This document shows, one piece after another, positions 18,949 to 27,609 of a stretch of 64,000 nucleotides of DNA. The stretch is from an uncultured Mesonia sp. (lineage in GTDB: Bacteria; Bacteroidota; Bacteroidia; Flavobacteriales; Flavobacteriaceae), in contig CATQIB010000013.1 in NCBI GenBank assembly GCA_958296185.1, forward strand, positions 1-64,000, written 5' to 3'. Positions within the stretch are counted from its first letter, which is position 1; each line of letters begins with the position of its first letter. The translations under genes were made by a program, and so were the position numbers. The notes beneath the pieces were generated by a model. That model saw only the letters and a program-made list of their open reading frames with translations. It was not told where the DNA came from and ran no database searches.

Positions 18949-19581
18949 CTACTTCAGGCTTTCTAAAAATTCCTTAAATTTGGGATCACTGTAATCGGCC
19001 ATTCCGGTGTGAGTTAACGCCAAGTTACCTTCTGCATCGATAACATAAGTAGTTGGCAGTGCCGAAGATTGGAACATGGAGGGTAACTTACCCGCTGGCG
19101 CAAAAATAGGCAGGTTATAGCCTTTGCGTTTATCGAAAGCCTTGGCTTTCTCAAAATCTTTATCAAAGGAGAGTAACACAAAAGCCACCTCATCGCCCAT
19201 CTCCTCGTGTAAACTAGCTATACTAGGCATTTCTGCAACACAAGGCGGACACCAAGTAGCCCAGAAATTTAGGAAAATCACCTTACCTTTAAACTCCTTT
19301 AAAGATCGCTTATTTCCATCTACATCTATAAATTCAAGCTTGTAATCTACTTTTTGAAGATGGCTTGCTTGAGATTTATCTTGTGCATTGGTCTGCTCCC
19401 TTTTTTCGGCAATTTCTTCAACATCTGGATTCATTAAACCCGTAGCCAGCACACCGCGTTGAGCAAATCCTATTACCTCGGTATGCCAACCAGTAACGTA
19501 CAAGCCTAATCCTATCACCGCAAAAATGGCATATTGGATCCACGTTTTCTTGGTACTCTTTTTATTTTTATTCTTATGCAT
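18949..19581 (-). CDS. TlpA/ResA-like thiol-disulfide oxidoreductase
   Basis: The product has 210 residues: a lysine-rich cytoplasmic start, one membrane anchor (about 16-30), a linker and a thioredoxin domain with FWATWCPPC (CPPC at 111-114) and the cis-Pro loop SALPTTYVID. It should face the periplasm and reduce cysteines or cysteine-S-sulfonates. It starts 5 bp after the SoxB-like gene, so the two are co-expressed and it may be the reductant for that pathway. Confidence 0.9.
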   Translation of the reverse strand: MHKNKNKKSTKKTWIQYAIFAVIGLGLYVTGWHTEVIGFAQRGVLATGLMNPDVEEIAEKREQTNAQDKSQASHLQKVDYKLEFIDVDGNKRSLKEFKGKVIFLNFWATWCPPCVAEMPSIASLHEEMGDEVAFVLLSFDKDFEKAKAFDKRKGYNLPIFAPAGKLPSMFQSSALPTTYVIDAEGNLALTHTGMADYSDPKFKEFLESLK

Positions 19582-19586
19582 AGTGT

Positions 19587-21245
19587 TTATTTAAATTGGT
19601 AATCTGTTTTTGGTACGGTTGAAAATGAATTGACCCCTAGGTACTCGCAATAGGCCCTTCCTTCTAAAGTTGGTGAAACAGGAGAATTTTTTCTTAGGTA
19701 TTCTTCAACAACATCGTGAATGGTATAGTCTTTAACTTCAACATCTTTCACGTTGGGCATTCTACAAAGATTATCTATAGGATCACCTGGACGAACGCAA
19801 GCTGAGAGGGTATAGTATTTATCATCGATCATTGGCTCACCATTTACCCTAATACTTTTTATACGTTTACCTTTCTCGTTTTGGCTATCAAAATCGACTT
19901 TCATCCCTGAAAATCGTACTAACCAACCGCCAAATCTTTCGGTAGGATTTTGTGCAAACGCATTGTGCATTTCTTTTTCTAACCAATTTTTAATTTGTTT
20001 CCCTGTAGCCCTTCCGGTTTTAACCTTTTCATTTACTGGTAACAGGTTCCATAAATTCGCTCTTGTAATAGGTGCAGGCTCGCCATTTTCGGGCACGATA
20101 GGATTTCCGAACCTAAAGCCATTAGAAATGGATATGTCGGCTCCTGTTTTCCATCTAGCCGCATCGGTAATCATATTATCCATCGGATTTTCAACGGTTA
20201 AATACCGGTATATAGGCGTATTGGTATACCCTACTACAGTTTCTAAATGCTCTTTATAAGGCGCTTTCACTTTTTCAACCAATTGTTGCATTTCTTTATC
20301 TGCTGGGAAAACTTCTGGATCTACGTCTATTAACTCATACTCATCGCCTACCAGCTTGCCGTCTACAAAATGCAGCGTAAGTTTTCCTACAAACGAACCA
20401 AATGCACCAGGCTCTGTTACTTTTGCATATTTTCCTTGTATAGGCTTACGTACACGTTCGTGTGTATCATTCCCTAAGATATAGTCGACATTTTCGGCTA
20501 TAGGATTATTGGCCAATTCTACCTGTTTAAAAATCCCTATATGGGTAACCAAGAAGAGCACATCCAATTTTTCTTTCTGCTTTAGCTCATCGATTTGTGT
20601 TTTTAATTCTTTTGATAGACCGCTGAAAGCGATTCCTTCACTAAAAATTGGATTTTGACGAACAGGAACATCGGGATCATTAATCCCCATAAAACCAATG
20701 CGTACACCTTCAATTTCTTTAACAGCATAAGCAGGGAAAAGCGGTTCTTTACTATTATCATGGTACATATTCTGAGCAATCACATCGGTATCATAAGCGT
20801 TCATCACATCTAGCATAATTTGCTTACCGTATACAACTTCCCAATTACCAGGTATAATAACATCATACCCCATTTCTTTAATAAGTTGAGGCATTACATC
20901 GCCATTTGAAAGCGCCGTATATCCACTCCCCTGAATTAAATCACCACCATCTACAATAAGCGTTCGGTTAGGATTTTTTTGACGTTCTTGCTCAAATAGG
21001 GTTTTGATATTGGCCAGACCACCCCGATCTTTAAACACGATTTGCTCATTTTCCCAAAAAAGTTCTGGATGGGTATCGAGCTGTCCGTGGATATCGGCAG
21101 TTTGTAACACGCTTATTTTCAAAGTGTCTTTTGCAGTATTAGTACTTTTCGTTGTTTTAGATTTTTCGGTTTTGCAAGAAACGGCAAAGACCGTAAAGGC
21201 TACTAAAATAATAGCCGATAATTTATTTCTATTTAATAATTTCAT
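19587..21245 (-). CDS. SoxB-like metallophosphoesterase lipoprotein (thiosulfohydrolase/5'-nucleotidase superfamily)
   Basis: The 552-residue product has a lipoprotein signal (VFAVSCKTE), an N-terminal di-metal phosphoesterase domain (QTADIHG ending at 54, DGGD at 99-102, GNWEVVYG at 133-140, THIG, GNDTHE) and a C-terminal 5'-nucleotidase-type domain (DNMITDAARWKTGADISISNGFRFG). The GNWE-YG form, with Trp where 5'-nucleotidases have GNHE-D, matches SoxB rather than nucleotidases. SoxB removes sulfate from SoxY-bound cysteine-S-sulfonate. No soxY, soxZ, soxA or soxX is present here, so the substrate carrier is unclear. Confidence 0.8.
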   Translation of the reverse strand: MKLLNRNKLSAIILVAFTVFAVSCKTEKSKTTKSTNTAKDTLKISVLQTADIHGQLDTHPELFWENEQIVFKDRGGLANIKTLFEQERQKNPNRTLIVDGGDLIQGSGYTALSNGDVMPQLIKEMGYDVIIPGNWEVVYGKQIMLDVMNAYDTDVIAQNMYHDNSKEPLFPAYAVKEIEGVRIGFMGINDPDVPVRQNPIFSEGIAFSGLSKELKTQIDELKQKEKLDVLFLVTHIGIFKQVELANNPIAENVDYILGNDTHERVRKPIQGKYAKVTEPGAFGSFVGKLTLHFVDGKLVGDEYELIDVDPEVFPADKEMQQLVEKVKAPYKEHLETVVGYTNTPIYRYLTVENPMDNMITDAARWKTGADISISNGFRFGNPIVPENGEPAPITRANLWNLLPVNEKVKTGRATGKQIKNWLEKEMHNAFAQNPTERFGGWLVRFSGMKVDFDSQNEKGKRIKSIRVNGEPMIDDKYYTLSACVRPGDPIDNLCRMPNVKDVEVKDYTIHDVVEEYLRKNSPVSPTLEGRAYCEYLGVNSFSTVPKTDYQFK

Positions 21246-21261
21246 GATGATTAGAATTTGA

Positions 21262-21641
21262 CTTTTATAAACTTTTGCTTAGAAATAATTATAGGTGTCT
21301 TTGTACAACTTATGCGACTTAAGCCTATTAGCATATTGCATCCGCTACTAAGCGAAAACTACTAAAATGCTATACTAACAATTTAGATCTAAATTTTATC
21401 AACAAGCCCTCGGCCAGCGGATATCGGAATTAAATCCTTTGTAAGACAAATTGTTAAAATAAACTATAATCTGATTTACATTCGTGAAAACAGTCGCTTT
21501 ATAAGCTATAAAATTCCCTAAAAATTATTCAAAAGCCTTTTATTTACTTGATATTTTTCCTGCCTATAGGCGAATAGTATATTCGCTAATTAGTATAGAA
21601 TTAGCTTTACGGAAAAACGGATTTAAATAATTGGAAAAAGT
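21262..21641. other. Gene-free stretch
   Basis: About 380 bp upstream of the SoxB-like gene. It must hold that operon's promoter. I see no operator palindrome of the GTAAC type and no gene. Confidence 0.4.
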
Positions 21642-22004
21642 TTATGCCCAGCGGGGAGGTGGAGAATCGTTTTCTAAATAACGATAAATTAAATTAGAAG
21701 GGAAATGATTACTTAAGGCAGCAATGGGTTCTAGCAAATTTGTTTCCCAGCTAAAAAGATCAAATTGAAATGGGGAAGTACACATACTGCTTAGCGCAAC
21801 CTCTTGCATAGCATTGTTGTCTGCCGATAAATAGGTTGCCTCTGTATTAGTGGTCTTGTCTGCTCTTTCTTTTTTACAAAAAGTTTTTACCAGCTTAAAT
21901 CCATTACCATTAAGTAATGTGTTTAATCCATTTGCCTCTACGGCGATGAATTTTACCACAAACACAAGGTTCAATAAAATTGCTAAGACTGCTTTACTTT
22001 TCAT
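21642..22004 (-). CDS. Small exported protein of unknown function, divergent from the YeeE genes
   Basis: The product has 120 residues with an N-terminal hydrophobic signal, a Lys/Cys-containing middle and a C-terminus ending NDSPPPRWA. A palindrome GTAAC-N4-GTTAC lies 39 bp upstream of its start, the same operator type found before the TauE and YeeE genes, so it is probably part of the sulfur regulon. The family is not recognised. Confidence 0.65.
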   Translation of the reverse strand: MKSKAVLAILLNLVFVVKFIAVEANGLNTLLNGNGFKLVKTFCKKERADKTTNTEATYLSADNNAMQEVALSSMCTSPFQFDLFSWETNLLEPIAALSNHFPSNLIYRYLENDSPPPRWA

Positions 22005-22042
22005 ATTGCTAGCAAATATAGCAGATTTTATGCAGGCGTTTG

Positions 22043-22056
22043 GTAACTAATGTTAC
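22043..22056. promoter_or_regulatory. Palindromic operator GTAAC-N4-GTTAC upstream of the small exported protein
   Basis: GTAACTAATGTTAC is the second copy of the motif. It lies between the divergent small gene (minus strand) and the YeeE pair (plus strand). Confidence 0.6.
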
Positions 22057-22257
22057 CCAACTCAAAAAAATTAAGAATAGTACGAGCAGTGCAAAAAAAA
22101 GTGAACCGCATAATACACTATATTGCACCATCTCTTTACCGCTGAAGAAACAAAAAGTGACATACTATTCCCTATGGCTTTACCTAAAATTTGAGTTTAT
22201 AATTCTATTCCAATCCGTTTTAAACTTGAAAATTCTTAAAATTAAATTTTGACTATT

Positions 22258-22271
22258 GTAACTCTAGTTAC
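22258..22271. promoter_or_regulatory. Palindromic operator GTAAC-N4-GTTAC upstream of the YeeE pair
   Basis: GTAACTCTAGTTAC is the third copy and is fully self-complementary except at its very centre. It lies 24 bp upstream of the first possible ATG of the YeeE gene. Confidence 0.6.
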
Positions 22272-22318
22272 TTGCAAATCCAATTAAAAATACCATGTTT
22301 GTCAAAAAATTGAAAAAA

Positions 22319-22876
22319 ATGGACTTAATTTATGAACCTTGGCCTTGGTATGTAGCTGGGCCTTTGATTGCCTTAGTGATGTTTTTGTTATTGTTTCTTG
22401 GTAAAAAATTTGGAATGTCATCTAATCTACGTACGGCTTGTACCCTTGCAGGTGGAGATAAGGCAGCAGACTATTTTAAATTTGACTGGAAAGCTGAACG
22501 TTGGAATTTAATGCTGGTACTAGGTGCAGCAATTGGTGGTTTTATTGCCTCTAATTACTTAAGTGATAATAAAGTTGAGATAAACCCAGCGGTGGCTGAG
22601 CAACTTGCTGAGGATTACCAGATAAACAGTGCGGGCGAAGCCTATTTACCAACCGAAATTTTTGCGGCTGAAAACCTAAGCGACCCATCGAATATTATTA
22701 TACTGCTTTTAGGCGGATTGCTCGTTGGTTTTGGTGCGCGGTATGCAGGGGGTTGCACCTCTGGTCATTCTATTTCGGGAATGAGTAACCTTCAATTACC
22801 ATCACTTATCGCCACTATAGGTTTCTTTATAGGCGGCCTAATAATGGTACATTTATTATTTCCTTTAATCTTTTAA
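22319..22876 (+). CDS. YeeE/YedE-family sulfur transporter, first half
   Basis: I prefer the ATG at 22319 (MDLIYEPWPWYVAG), which matches the usual start; an ATG at 22295 adds eight basic residues. The product has 185 residues with about four or five membrane helices and the Cys-containing motif RYAGGCTSGHSISG near the C-terminus. YeeE-type proteins take up thiosulfate or move sulfur across the membrane through conserved cysteines. The second half is encoded 4 bp downstream. Confidence 0.9.
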   Translation: MDLIYEPWPWYVAGPLIALVMFLLLFLGKKFGMSSNLRTACTLAGGDKAADYFKFDWKAERWNLMLVLGAAIGGFIASNYLSDNKVEINPAVAEQLAEDYQINSAGEAYLPTEIFAAENLSDPSNIIILLLGGLLVGFGARYAGGCTSGHSISGMSNLQLPSLIATIGFFIGGLIMVHLLFPLIF

Positions 22877-22879
22877 GCT

Positions 22880-23293
22880 ATGCGTTACTTTATATATTTA
22901 TTAGTTGGTATTTTCTTTGGTATTTTAATGTTTAAATCGGAGGCTGCCTCTTGGTTTCGTGTTTATGAAATGTTTCAATTTGGTAGTTTTCATATGTATG
23001 GCATTATGGGTTCTGCTTTATTTATTGGGGTGATTGGTGTTCAAATTATCAAACGCAAAAACCTCAAACCTTTGGGGGGTGGCGAGATGAGTTTGAAACC
23101 CAAAGATAAAAGTATTGCCCGTTATTTAATAGGAGGTATATTATTTGGCTTAGGTTGGGCGCTCGCTGGTGCTTGTCCGGGCCCTATGTATGTTTTGGCC
23201 GGAAGCGGTTATCTTTCTATTTTGATTGTAATAGTAGGTGCCATCGCTGGTACTTTTTTATATGGTTTACTGAGAAAAAAATTACCGCACTAG
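22880..23293 (+). CDS. YeeE/YedE-family sulfur transporter, second half
   Basis: The product has 137 residues with four membrane helices. The motif GLGWALAGACPGPMYVLAGSG carries the conserved Cys of the second YeeE repeat. It is the separate partner of the preceding gene, as in two-gene YeeE systems, and is probably translated with it. It imports or channels a sulfur compound for the local sulfur-oxidation genes. Confidence 0.9.
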   Translation: MRYFIYLLVGIFFGILMFKSEAASWFRVYEMFQFGSFHMYGIMGSALFIGVIGVQIIKRKNLKPLGGGEMSLKPKDKSIARYLIGGILFGLGWALAGACPGPMYVLAGSGYLSILIVIVGAIAGTFLYGLLRKKLPH

Positions 23294-23319
23294 TAGACCT
23301 AGCAATTATACCTAACTAC

Positions 23320-23360
23320 AAGCAGCTGGTTTAAATTATAAACGAGCTGCTTTTTTTTTA
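23320..23360 (+). terminator. Intrinsic terminator after the YeeE pair
   Basis: The stem AAGCAGCT / AGCTGCTT with a 17-nt loop is followed by a run of eight to nine T. Confidence 0.88.
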
Positions 23361-23718
23361 CGCCTTAAATAAGCGTTGGCAGTAGCGTTTTTATTTATAA
23401 GGGTGAGTTATTGGTAGATTGAGCAGTTTGTACCCACATCAGTTGCTGCCAGACCGCCCGAAAACCTTGGTAAGATAAGCAGGTGATTATTCAACGCCAA
23501 AGCATCAAAAGAATTGCTACATACGAATGATTACTACAGCTGTAGCGGATTAAAATAGCGGCCTAAAGCAGTATTGCATCCGAACAGAATTACGAAAATT
23601 TCACACCGATGATTGAATAAGAAAAGAACGTACAGGCAAGTAATAAAACCAATAAGCAAATGCGGTTACAGCCTTGCAGTTAAAATAAAAAAGACACCTT
23701 ATCTTGTTAAAGATTATG
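23361..23718. other. Gene-free stretch before the first cassette
   Basis: About 360 bp with no supported gene. It is the left edge of the accessory region and lies between the YeeE terminator and the first cassette border. I see no integrase gene and no confident attI site. Confidence 0.4.
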
Positions 23719-23760
23719 TTAAAAGATTATATTTGAGGGTTTATAACGAGTTGTACACAA
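23719..23760 (+). repeat. Cassette 5' border (attC right half) before the ABC-3C module
   Basis: TTAAAAGATTATATTTGAGG then TATAACGAG ends in the crossover-like G|TTGTACACA (23750-23759). The element shares the TATATTTG-AACGAGTT core with borders at 28.35, 29.39, 37.52, 39.35, 41.49 and 58.88 kb. The ten bases at 23750-23759 are the exact reverse complement of 27420-27429 at the other end of this module. Confidence 0.7.
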
Positions 23761-23799
23761 TGCAGAAAAAACTCAATTCAATGAAAGAAATTTAGATTT

Positions 23800-24990
23800 A
23801 TGGGAACAACAACTACTGACTTTTCTGCTAAAGAACCATCTTTAGGTTACTTCTATCAAATAAAATACGCTTTGCTAGTTCTATTAAATCAATCAAAGGA
23901 ACTCGACAATCCGAAAGTCAGAATTGAAAACTTAGATGATATTGAAATTGAAGACATTAATACTTTACAACTTTTACAAACAAAATTACACATTAAGAAT
24001 AAAGCAAATCTTACAGATTCAAGTGTAGATTTTTGGAAAACTATTCGAATATGGTCTGAATATATTAACGATGGAACAATTGATTTAGATTCAACAATTT
24101 TTAATTTAATAACAACAGAAGAAATTCCAAATTCAAGCATACTTCATAAGTTCAAAAGGAATATAACTTTAGATAGTGAAGTTGCTGAAATAATTAATAC
24201 TCTAGACAAAATATCAATTGAATCTACTAATAAGACTAATGAAAAAGCTTACTTAGCCTATCAAAATTTATCTGCAGAAAACAAAAAGAATCTGATTAAG
24301 CGTATTCGAATTTTAGATAATTCAATTGGAATAACTGAAATCAATGATAAAATAAAAAAAGAGTTGATTTTTTCTACATACCCAAACACGATAGATGCGT
24401 TTCTAGAAATTTTAGAAGGTTGGTGGTTTCGTAAATCTATCGATAATTTAACTTCTCAAATTGATTTTATCAGTTCGAGTGAATTGCAACTTAAAATAGC
24501 TAATATCAGTGATTCTTTTAAAGCTGACAATCTTCCAAATCATTTTCCTATTCAATTGGAAATAACAAATGAAGACGTTGAAAATTTAAAAGAAAGAAAC
24601 TTTTTAAAACAACTAGAGCTAATTAAAATAAAAGCTAATTCAAAAACATTAAAACTTGCAATAAGTGATTTTAGAAGAGCTTTCGAACAACGCTCAAAAT
24701 GGTTACGACTACATTTGTTAAATCCAGACGAAGAAGAAGAATATGATTTAAAATTACACGATTATTGGAAAAATATATTCGACATTATGAGTGACGAAGC
24801 AGAAGATAAATCATTTGATGAACTAACTGAATTAGGAAAGAATTTCTATTTGGAACAGTTTGCAAAAAGTTGTCCTCAAATTAAAATAAGAGAAAAATTT
24901 AATCAAGATTATTTAACTAGAGGAAGTTACCAAATACTTGCTGATTCTAAAAAAATAGGATGGCACCCAAACTTCAAAGATAAACTATGA
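23800..24990 (+). CDS. ABC-3C system effector-like protein with PD-(D/E)XK-type nuclease N-terminus
   Basis: The product has 396 residues. The N-terminus has GYFYQIKYALLVLL, then E43, D46-D47 and QTK (60-62), followed by a DSSVDFWKTIRIW segment. This is the pattern of DUF4297/Cap4-like restriction-fold nucleases that begin many defence effectors (residue roles inferred by family pattern). The C-terminal about 200 residues contain a RSKWLRLHLLNPDEEEEYDLKLHDYW block as seen in ABC-3C C-terminal domains. It overlaps the next gene by ATGA. It is first in a three-gene defence-type operon. Confidence 0.75.
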   Translation: MGTTTTDFSAKEPSLGYFYQIKYALLVLLNQSKELDNPKVRIENLDDIEIEDINTLQLLQTKLHIKNKANLTDSSVDFWKTIRIWSEYINDGTIDLDSTIFNLITTEEIPNSSILHKFKRNITLDSEVAEIINTLDKISIESTNKTNEKAYLAYQNLSAENKKNLIKRIRILDNSIGITEINDKIKKELIFSTYPNTIDAFLEILEGWWFRKSIDNLTSQIDFISSSELQLKIANISDSFKADNLPNHFPIQLEITNEDVENLKERNFLKQLELIKIKANSKTLKLAISDFRRAFEQRSKWLRLHLLNPDEEEEYDLKLHDYWKNIFDIMSDEAEDKSFDELTELGKNFYLEQFAKSCPQIKIREKFNQDYLTRGSYQILADSKKIGWHPNFKDKL

Positions 24991-25481
24991 GCATAAGTTG
25001 GACAGAGCGAAACACCTTAGTTGCAAATCTTTTTAATCCAGCTTTTTGCGGTGAAATAATTAGAGTTTGTGCTAAAGAATACAATAAACATACGAATTCA
25101 AAATTCCCTTATGCTTATGCATTTATAATTTTGCCAATAGTATTGCACAAAGCAACTAGAGAACGTATGCCAAGGTCAGTAAGAACCTATTTCTTCGTTT
25201 GGGTTGAGAAAAATGATGATTTATTTTTTGATTTTTCAAAACGCACAAGAAGTATGGTAAAATATACCAAAGAAGCTTTGTCTTTTCTTTTAGCTCATAA
25301 TAAAATAGAATTCAATGATAATGCAGAAATCATTGCAAGTGAGGAAAGAGTAAAAAAAATAAATAAAGAAGATTATCAAGAATATAACGAAATATTAAAA
25401 AAAGCAGAAATGCTTGGAAAGTGGCTATCTTCAACTAGTGATGTTAAGTCAATTTATTCATTTTTAAGAATCACGCCATAA
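24987..25481 (+). CDS. ABC-3C system middle component
   Basis: The product has 164 residues and is mostly helical, with the typical layout of three-component ABC middle components: an N-terminal NLFNPAFCGEIIRV, a YAYAFIILPIVLHKATRERMP core, a W-V-E helix and a C-terminal LGKWLSSTSDVKSIYSFLRITP. In ABC-3C systems this small protein bridges the effector and the ABC ATPase. It overlaps the previous gene by 4 bp and ends 1 bp before the next. Confidence 0.78.
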   Translation: MSISWTERNTLVANLFNPAFCGEIIRVCAKEYNKHTNSKFPYAYAFIILPIVLHKATRERMPRSVRTYFFVWVEKNDDLFFDFSKRTRSMVKYTKEALSFLLAHNKIEFNDNAEIIASEERVKKINKEDYQEYNEILKKAEMLGKWLSSTSDVKSIYSFLRITP

Positions 25482-25482
25482 A

Positions 25483-27438
25483 ATGCAAATACAAAAAATT
25501 ATACTATATAGTCATAGTGGAGAAAAACGGGTTTTACAATTTGAAATTGGTAAAGTCAACATAATAACAGGAGAATCGAAATCAGGTAAATCTGCATTAA
25601 TTGAAATAATTAATTATTGTCTAGCTTCAAGTGGTTGTGATATTCCTGAAGGAATAATACGTGATACTGTATCTTATTTTAGTATTCTAGTTAAATTTAA
25701 AGACTCTGAGACAGCTTTTATTGCACGTGAAAATCCAAATATTAAAGGCATTCAAGCATCATCAACAGTTTGTTTAATAAGGAATTTAGGAGAAAACTTA
25801 CCTGAATTAGAAGAGTTAAATTCTAATTTAAACATTGACTCTCTAAAAGAGTTTTTGACTAGAAAAATTGGTGTTTCAGAAAATGTTCACGTTCCAGATT
25901 CATTAACTAGAGAACCATTAAAAGCTAATTTCAAGCATTCACGTTTTTATTGTTACCAACCTCAATATTTGGTTGCTGACCCTTATCAACTATTTTACAA
26001 TCAAAACAAAGAATTTGTTCCTCAATCTATAAAAGATACTCTTCCATATTTTTTAGGAGCCGTAAATGAAAATTCTCTAGCTATAGAAAGCGAAATAACA
26101 CAACTTAAAAAACTACTAAACAGATTATTAAGAGAAAAACGAGAATCTGAAAAAATAAAAGCGGAAGGGATTAGTCAAGCCTTTTCTCTTATTGATGAGG
26201 CAAAGGAAATTGGAATATTGGAAAAGTCAGTCAACCCACAAAACCAAAAAGATGCTTATTCATTTTTAGAATATGTATCAAAATGGGAGTATCAGCCATT
26301 AGAAGTTAAAGCTGAAAACTCTGCACTAAAAGAACTCATAGATAAGAGAAGTGAGCTAAAAATTGAGTTAAGTAAAATATCTGACAATAAAAAAGCAGCA
26401 ACCGATTATCTAAAAAACTCTTTTGGTTATACCTCAGAAGCAAAACAACAAGAAGTTCGACTTGAATCAATTAATTTATATAAGGAAACAAGCAAAAATA
26501 AATCATTATGTCCATTATGCGAAAATGAGTTGAATAATCCAATACCTTCGATAGATAATATAAATAAGTCCTTAGCAAATATTAGAGAAGACCTAAGATT
26601 TACCAAAGCTGAAAGCCCAAGAATACAATCTTATATTGATTCAGTAGACTCTCAATATCATTCCGTAGAAACGGAATTGAAAAAAATTGAAAAGAGTATT
26701 TCCGCGATTTATATTCAAAATGAAAAAGCAAGAACCGTAAGAGATTTGAATTTACGAAGAGGGAAGATAATTGGTAGAGTAAGTTTGTTTTTAGAAAGTA
26801 TTGTTGTCGAACAAGAAACAGAAAGTATTGATTCAAAAATTGAAAATTTGAAAACAAGAATTACTAATCTAGAAAAAGAAGTTGATAGCGATAACGAAAA
26901 GGAAATGTTATTGTCAATATTAAATAAAATAAACCTTCAAATGAGCAAATGGGTAGAAGGTTTAGATGTGGAATATGAGGATAATCCAATTAGGTTTGAT
27001 ATCAATAAATTAACTATGTTTATTGATTCTGAAACTAAGCCAATTGCTTTGCCACAAATTGGTAGTGGAGCTAATTGGGTTGCATATCACTTGTTAATTG
27101 TATTTGCTCTTCATAAACATTTTATTCAAAACGAAAGACCTGTTCCTAATTTTATAATTATTGACCAACCAACTCAAGTTTACTATCCACCAGAAAAGAG
27201 CGACAATGTTGTTGAAGTAAATGCAGATGAAATAGCTGTAAATAAGATGTTTGATTTTATGTTTAATGTGGTAGATTCATTGATACCAAATTTACAAGTT
27301 ATAATTACAGACCACGCTTACCTTAACAATGACAGGTTTAGAAATTCAGTTACGGAAATTTGGAGGGATGGATTAAAATTAATTCCAAATGATTGGTTAC
27401 CATTGGAAGGAACAAGCACTGTGTACAACAATGTATAA
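25483..27438 (+). CDS. DUF3732 ABC/SMC-like ATPase of the ABC-3C system
   Basis: The product has 651 residues: Walker A at about 30-37 (GESKSGKS), a long coiled-coil interrupted by a zinc-ribbon-like LCPLCENEL hinge, and a C-terminal ATPase lobe with Walker B FIIIDQPTQVYYPPE and the switch VIITDHAYL. This is the DUF3732 type that pairs with middle components in ABC-3C conflict systems. It probably senses an invading-DNA signal and activates the effector. Its last codons overlap the 3' cassette border (27420-27429), so the gene fills the cassette to its end. Confidence 0.88.
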   Translation: MQIQKIILYSHSGEKRVLQFEIGKVNIITGESKSGKSALIEIINYCLASSGCDIPEGIIRDTVSYFSILVKFKDSETAFIARENPNIKGIQASSTVCLIRNLGENLPELEELNSNLNIDSLKEFLTRKIGVSENVHVPDSLTREPLKANFKHSRFYCYQPQYLVADPYQLFYNQNKEFVPQSIKDTLPYFLGAVNENSLAIESEITQLKKLLNRLLREKRESEKIKAEGISQAFSLIDEAKEIGILEKSVNPQNQKDAYSFLEYVSKWEYQPLEVKAENSALKELIDKRSELKIELSKISDNKKAATDYLKNSFGYTSEAKQQEVRLESINLYKETSKNKSLCPLCENELNNPIPSIDNINKSLANIREDLRFTKAESPRIQSYIDSVDSQYHSVETELKKIEKSISAIYIQNEKARTVRDLNLRRGKIIGRVSLFLESIVVEQETESIDSKIENLKTRITNLEKEVDSDNEKEMLLSILNKINLQMSKWVEGLDVEYEDNPIRFDINKLTMFIDSETKPIALPQIGSGANWVAYHLLIVFALHKHFIQNERPVPNFIIIDQPTQVYYPPEKSDNVVEVNADEIAVNKMFDFMFNVVDSLIPNLQVIITDHAYLNNDRFRNSVTEIWRDGLKLIPNDWLPLEGTSTVYNNV

Positions 27439-27557
27439 AAATAATAGCGGTTTAAGCGCTAAAACATAATTAAGTAAATATAAAAAAGGTCTTTGTGTAA
27501 CCGAAAAGTTAGTGCGTTAAATCCGCTACTATTCTTATACGAGACCGGTAACAACTA
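27420..27557 (+). repeat. attC-like site closing the ABC-3C cassette
   Basis: R''-like TGTGTACAAC (27420-27429) is the exact reverse complement of the cassette start at 23750-23759. An L''-type arm GTATAAAAATAATAGCGG (27433-27450) pairs 16 of 18 with 27523-27540. Between the R- and L-type boxes lies an unpaired spacer (AAT). The layout matches integron attC architecture. The right-hand end reads CGAGACC instead of CGAGTTG. Confidence 0.68.
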
Positions 27558-27609
27558 AAAAAAAATAAACTGAAATTAACAAACTATTCTTAACCAATAA
27601 ATTAACATT

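Noticed and set aside
23613-23795. 60-aa open frame before the ABC-3C operon
   Set aside because: It spans the cassette border and is explained by that repeat; no start signal or protein-like conservation is seen.
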